Assembly: GCA_003160635.1 (NCBI GenBank)
Contig: PMLV01000065.1
Coordinates: forward strand, 1 to 47,015
Length of the DNA stretch: 47,015 nucleotides
DNA from: Acidimicrobiaceae bacterium
GTDB taxonomy: Bacteria > Actinomycetota > Acidimicrobiia > Acidimicrobiales > RAAP-2
Reading direction: 5' to 3'
Shown here: positions 43,531 to 47,015 of the stretch, one piece after another
Position numbering within the stretch: position 1 is the stretch's first letter
Layout: each line of letters opens with the position of its first letter
Program-made: the position numbers and the translations under genes
The notes under the pieces: generated by a model
Seen by the model: only the letters and a program-made list of their open reading frames with translations
What the model was told of the DNA's origin: nothing
Database searches by the model: none

Positions 43531-43854
43531 TTGCCCCGTCGACTTAGGGTTGGTAGATCACACCACACACACCTTCGGTGGTCAGCGTGTGTGGCTGTGA
43601 GTCGCCGCCGATGGCGACAGCAGTCAGAAAAGTATCGACGGTTGAACGTCTTGCGAGATGTCATCAGCATCCTCGGCCGGATCCCGCAGATCCACACCCA
43701 TGATCGACGACCCCCAACCATCGTGAGACGCCCTAGAGCACATAGCTGGACAGCACTATTCAGCCAGTAATCAAATGCGACGAGCATCTCCGACCTCAGT
43801 CTGTTGGGTATAGACCGTCCGTCGAACTCCTCATGCTCAAATGCATTACTGGCG
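43531..43854. other. Gap between convergent SMP-30 and ferredoxin genes
   Basis: 324 bp, no gene seen. It contains the hairpin at 43563-43594 and some diffuse dyad symmetry. Confidence 0.4.
43563..43594. terminator. Hairpin downstream of the SMP-30 gene
   Basis: CCACACAC (43563-43570) and GTGTGTGG (43587-43594) pair with a 16-nt loop, 33 nt after the stop. It lacks a T-tract, so the terminator role is tentative. Confidence 0.3.
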
Positions 43855-44043
43855 TCACACCAGCGATATCGCCTGCTCCGGACAGTTCTGGACTGCAAGC
43901 TCGGCGTCTTGTATCTGCTCGGGATTCAAGTCCTCCGCAATAGCCGTGCCGAGCCCAGCTTCGTCAGCACTGAACAAATCGGGTACCAGGCTGTAGCAAC
44001 GCCCATGCCCTGTGCACAATGAATAATTAATCCGGATCTTCAT
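43855..44043 (-). CDS. [3Fe-4S]-type ferredoxin
   Basis: 62 residues from ATG 44043 with AAGGAG 7 nt upstream. It reads MKIRINYSLCTGHGRCYSLVP...; three cluster Cys are visible (C10, C16, and C54 in QNCPEQAI). The second-Cys position of a 4Fe-4S site is replaced by His/Gly (CTGHGRC), as in the single-cluster ferredoxins that feed cytochrome P450s. The start is set by the Shine-Dalgarno; the frame stays open to 44565 but that part has no domain. No P450 or reductase gene is recognisable in the window. Confidence 0.9.
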   Translation of the reverse strand: MKIRINYSLCTGHGRCYSLVPDLFSADEAGLGTAIAEDLNPEQIQDAELAVQNCPEQAISLV

Positions 44044-44862
44044 ACAGAACTCCTTTGCGGCAATCTCGTTCCAACGACGAAGAGAGGGTATATGAACTCC
44101 TCCGTTCACTGAGATCCTTCCGTGCCGGGAATCCGAGAGTAGCTCTAAAGGTGCCATGGACGGCGACCGTTCCCGCCTCATAACGACGAGATCGAGGCAG
44201 GGCATGGCTGACCCCGGTCCAACGTTGCCAATCTGAGACATGACCACTACATCGACACACTCCCATGCGATCAAGAACGCTTTCCACTGGCCTAAATGGA
44301 GAGTGGGCCTTGGCACATTCCCGTGTGAGGTGGTGCTGAAAAGGCGGGCGGATGCTGAAGTTTGGAAGCCGATGCGAATGTCTTCTCCAGGGTGGCACAT
44401 GCTACTCGGCCCGTTCTCAAAAGTTGACGAGTCCGGATTCATGATTTCAACTTGCTTTCGTCGATTCGCCATCCGAAGAGCGCGTTGTAGTGTGATCGAG
44501 TCCCCCATCCGTTCCCAGGTCGCCGCCAGCAAAACGAGCTCGTAGTCCTTTGAGTGCAACAGCAAGGTGGTCCCTCAATCTCCGTTGAGTGCTGCCTGCC
44601 CTAGCCGATCGATGGTTCAGGGCTGTACGTATTTGCTATATATCGTCGCTCCGGATCGAGCTTTGACGATCAAATAACCAATACACCCGCAGTGCGTCGG
44701 CACAACGTCGCAGCTGCTCGTTCAGGGTTTCGCCATCAGCGTAGTCAACGTGCGACATTCACTGCGGCTACCGGAACGTTGGCATTAACCAAGCAAGCGT
44801 GAGTCACCATTTCGCCTCACCATTTCGCGCGTCGGAGCGATGAGCCGATCACTACAGATTCT
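44044..44862. other. Gap of 800 bp, no confident gene
   Basis: The - strand frame upstream of the ferredoxin is open to 44565, but its reading is not like a known protein and no start has a ribosome site. It may be a decayed gene, and a P450 would be expected here from gene order, but I see no P450 heme motif. CACCATTTCGC is directly repeated near 44800-44830. Confidence 0.4.
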
Positions 44863-45294
44863 CTAATTTGCCGGCATCACGTGATGGGACATATCACCAG
44901 CAAATCGGGTGTATGCCGTCCGGCGCCGCCAGGTCCAGGCATCGCCAACCTGCTCGAAGTCGTCCTCGTACCATCCTGAAAAGATGCATCGGACCTCCGT
45001 CTCAATCAGCTGGAAGACGAGAACGGACGTCCACGCGCTCGCCCGATCTCCCCCGTCTTCAACTTCCAACATGATATTTGGATTCGCATGTGTCGTGTGA
45101 GGCGTCCCATCGGGGTAAATCTTCAGCCGTTCGGAAAAGAACTGCGCGATCTCTCGCCCCGCTAGCGACAGGCCCAAGCTCGGAATCACATATTCACCAT
45201 CACGAAATAACTCTCCCACTGCCTGGAAATCGCCGTCGTCCACCAGCTTCGAGTACCGATAGATCGAATTAAGGATGCATCCTCGTGGTTCCAC
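44863..45294 (-). CDS. SnoaL/NTF2-like small protein
   Basis: 143 residues. The N-terminal helix and strand SIYRYSKLVDDGDFQAVGELFRDGEYVIP are the usual opening of the SnoaL_4 / NTF2-like fold. They are followed by GREIAQFFSERLKIYP, HANPNIMLEVEDGGDRASAWTSVLVF, CIFSGWYEDDFEQVGDAWTWRRRTAY. The cone-shaped fold serves as a small hydrolase, isomerase or dehydratase, or as a beta-like subunit of ring hydroxylases. The His in HTTHANP could be catalytic. It starts at ATG 45294. Neighbouring genes do not fix its role. Confidence 0.85.
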   Translation of the reverse strand: MEPRGCILNSIYRYSKLVDDGDFQAVGELFRDGEYVIPSLGLSLAGREIAQFFSERLKIYPDGTPHTTHANPNIMLEVEDGGDRASAWTSVLVFQLIETEVRCIFSGWYEDDFEQVGDAWTWRRRTAYTRFAGDMSHHVMPAN

Positions 45295-45795
45295 GATTGC
45301 TCACCTTCCCGGGCGTAATCCGAAGCCGCTCCTAGCGTCTCAACTGAGGCGTCGAGCGCCATGCTAATGAGTGGACGCACAGCACCCCGCGGACGCCTAA
45401 TGCCAACTGCTCCGCACAGCCGATTGGCCTACTATTTCAGCGTTGCCCGGCACTGCCCAAGCCGGTCTGTGTTCATGGTGCGCACCATGTCTTCGCTCGA
45501 ATGGATGGCGGAATCGAGACCAAGATTAAGTGACGTAGACCAGAAGAGTTTGACCGAGAGTCTCGCACGCATTGCATTTCATTAGGGCATTCAGCAATTG
45601 GCCGCTAGAAACCTCCCTGCGATAGGCACCAAGGACTTGGAAGCCCTTGGCAATCTCCTCGTACCGGACGTGGCGCGCTCCATCACACGAATGGCTACAG
45701 TGATTCGCATCGTTTCAACAAGCGCTGACGCATCTCCAACAGGTGCGCCACACTGGCGCATCCCAGTCACCCCGAACAATTGGAGGATGAACGGA
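45295..45795. other. Upstream region of formate dehydrogenase
   Basis: About 500 bp between divergent genes. The FDH frame is open back to 45598, but those codons do not match the family. The true start is fixed by GGAGG at 45782-45786. Promoters for both neighbours should lie here; no clear box was recognised. Confidence 0.45.
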
Positions 45796-46995
45796 ATGGC
45801 CAAAATATTGGCTGTGCTGTACGACGATCCGGTCAGCGGCTACCCGACCACGTATTCACGAGATCTCATCCCCACAATCTCGTCGTATCCTGACGGCCAA
45901 ACGGCCCCGTCGCCCCGTCAGATCGACTTCATCCCCGGTCAGTTACTGGGGAGCGTGACCGGTGAGTTGGGCCTTCGAAGCTTCCTCGAGGGAGCCGGTC
46001 ATACCTTAACAGTAACGTCCGACAAGGATGGACCCGAGTCTGTGTTCGAGAGAGAGCTCCTAGACGCCGATGTGGTGATCTCTCAACCCTTTTGGCCTGC
46101 ATACTTGACCGCCGAGCGGATCGCCAAGGCGCGCAATCTCAAGTTGGTCATCACCGCCGGCATCGGCTCCGATCACGTCGACCTCGAGGCGGCCATCGCA
46201 CGAGGACTCACCGTGGCGGAAGTCACCTATTCCAACAGCATCAGCGTCGCTGAGCATGTAGTCATGATGATCTTGGCACTTGTTCGGAACTATATTCCGT
46301 CCTACGGTTACGTGTTAAGAGGCGGTTGGAACATCGCTGATTGCGTTGAACGCTCCTATGACCTTGAAGGGATGGCCGTCGGGACCGTTGGGGCAGGTCG
46401 GATAGGTCTTGCCGTTCTGCGGAGACTACGCGGCTTCGATGTCGAGCTGCATTACACCGATCGACACCGACTCCCGATTGACGTGGAGCGCGCTCACGGC
46501 CTGACGTTTCATTCGACAACCGCCGAAATGGTGCCCAACTGCGACGTTGTAACGATCAACGCACCACTTCACCCCGAAACGGAGAACCTGTTCGACGATG
46601 CATTGATATCTACGATGAGGCGTGGTGCCTACATCGTGAACACCGCGCGGGCAAAGATCTGCAATCGTGACGCTATCGTTCGGGCACTAGAGAGCGGTCA
46701 GATCGCCGGATACGCGGGTGACGTTTGGTTTCCGCAGCCGCCCCCAAAAAACCATCCCTGGAGGACCATGCCCCATCATGCAATGACGCCCCACATCTCG
46801 GGATCGTCTCTTTCAGCACAAGCCAGGTATTCGGCTGGCACGAGAGAAATCCTCGAATGCTGGTTCGACGACCGGCCTATTCGGGACGAGTACCTGATTG
46901 TGAACTCCGGTCAGCTTGCCGGAGCGGGAGCGCACGCCTACAGCGCAGGAGACTCAACGAGTGGCTCCGAGGAGGCTACCGAGTTCGAGCGCTAG
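45796..46995 (+). CDS. fdh: NAD-dependent formate dehydrogenase
   Basis: 399 residues, full length, very close to the Pseudomonas-type NAD-FDH: MAKILAVLYDDPVSGYP, FIPGQLLGSVTGELGLR, VISQPFWPAYLTAERIAKA, AGIGSDHVDL, SISVAEHVVMMILALVRNY, GTVGAGRIGLAVLRRL (NAD Rossmann), YTDRHRLP. Active-site residues known for the family are present: Arg in VNTARAK, the Asp and Gln in GDVWFPQP, the His in MTPHISG. The residue after that Arg is Ala where most homologues have Gly. The reaction is formate + NAD+ to CO2 + NADH, in the cytoplasm. It starts at ATG 45796, 9 nt after GGAGG. In a catabolic island it may use formate released by the pathway or from methyl-group oxidation. Confidence 0.95.
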   Translation: MAKILAVLYDDPVSGYPTTYSRDLIPTISSYPDGQTAPSPRQIDFIPGQLLGSVTGELGLRSFLEGAGHTLTVTSDKDGPESVFERELLDADVVISQPFWPAYLTAERIAKARNLKLVITAGIGSDHVDLEAAIARGLTVAEVTYSNSISVAEHVVMMILALVRNYIPSYGYVLRGGWNIADCVERSYDLEGMAVGTVGAGRIGLAVLRRLRGFDVELHYTDRHRLPIDVERAHGLTFHSTTAEMVPNCDVVTINAPLHPETENLFDDALISTMRRGAYIVNTARAKICNRDAIVRALESGQIAGYAGDVWFPQPPPKNHPWRTMPHHAMTPHISGSSLSAQARYSAGTREILECWFDDRPIRDEYLIVNSGQLAGAGAHAYSAGDSTSGSEEATEFER

Positions 46996-47015
46996 CCTCC
47001 CTGTTGCACGGAAAG

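Noticed and set aside
43855..44565. 236-residue version of the ferredoxin
   Set aside because: The N-terminal 174 residues have no domain, and the ATG at 44043 has a strong AAGGAG site exactly where ferredoxins start.
44044..44565. Decayed cytochrome P450 upstream of the ferredoxin
   Set aside because: A few short segments in one frame loosely resemble P450, but there is no heme-Cys motif or ExxR; the evidence is too weak.

Overview
The window is GC-rich bacterial DNA from an actinobacterium. The case rests on many GTG/TTG starts, a fused EtfB-EtfA, an actinobacterial-style MobF relaxase, and a wealth of family III CoA-transferases, FadE-type dehydrogenases and amidohydrolase-2 enzymes. Acidimicrobiia or a relative is my best guess, but the sequence alone does not prove it. 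No rRNA and no CRISPR array was seen.

Layout. (1) 1-2.9 kb looks like host backbone: the 3' part of a sodium:solute symporter, a fused electron-transfer flavoprotein beta/alpha gene, and tRNA-Lys(CUU). (2) 2.9-10.7 kb is a mobile-element module inserted next to the tRNA. It holds a tyrosine integrase with a degenerate HNH-like N-terminus, an excisionase-like protein, a truncated ArdC-like metallopeptidase, ssb, a hairpin-rich gap that is a candidate oriT, and a MobF relaxase-helicase. No copy of the tRNA 3' end (attR) was found by eye later in the window, so the element may continue past the right edge and carry everything that follows. (3) 10.7-13.4 kb is a UGSC-family cluster (three genes) divergent from an IclR regulator.

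(4) 13.4-29.6 kb is a catabolic region: a tandem CoA-transferase, two SDR dehydrogenases, three amidohydrolases, a thioesterase-like protein, two acyl-CoA dehydrogenases and an acyl-CoA ligase. Among them lie broken copies of SMP-30/gluconolactonase, CoA-transferase, alpha/beta hydrolase and enoyl-CoA hydratase. (5) 29.8-35.6 kb is a branched-chain-amino-acid-type ABC importer: fused LivHM permease, LivG and LivF. It is flanked by two inverted copies of its binding-protein gene. The right copy is intact. The left copy has a 1.1 kb internal deletion, a hexamer expansion and a newly perfected palindrome. (6) 35.7-47 kb is a second catabolic block: a broken thiolase/OB-fold (retro-aldolase-like) pair, a second tandem CoA-transferase, a fourth amidohydrolase, a broken PaaI-type thioesterase, an intact SMP-30, a 3Fe-4S ferredoxin, a SnoaL-like protein and an NAD-dependent formate dehydrogenase.

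Together the genes suggest import of an unidentified carboxylic acid or ester, its activation to a CoA thioester (ligase or CoA-transferases), beta-oxidation-like steps with electrons passed to ETF, hydrolytic ring or side-chain steps by amidohydrolases and lactonases, and possibly release of formate that FDH oxidises. The substrate cannot be read from the sequence. The many frameshifts point to an island in decay and duplication, although assembly errors could explain some single-base shifts.
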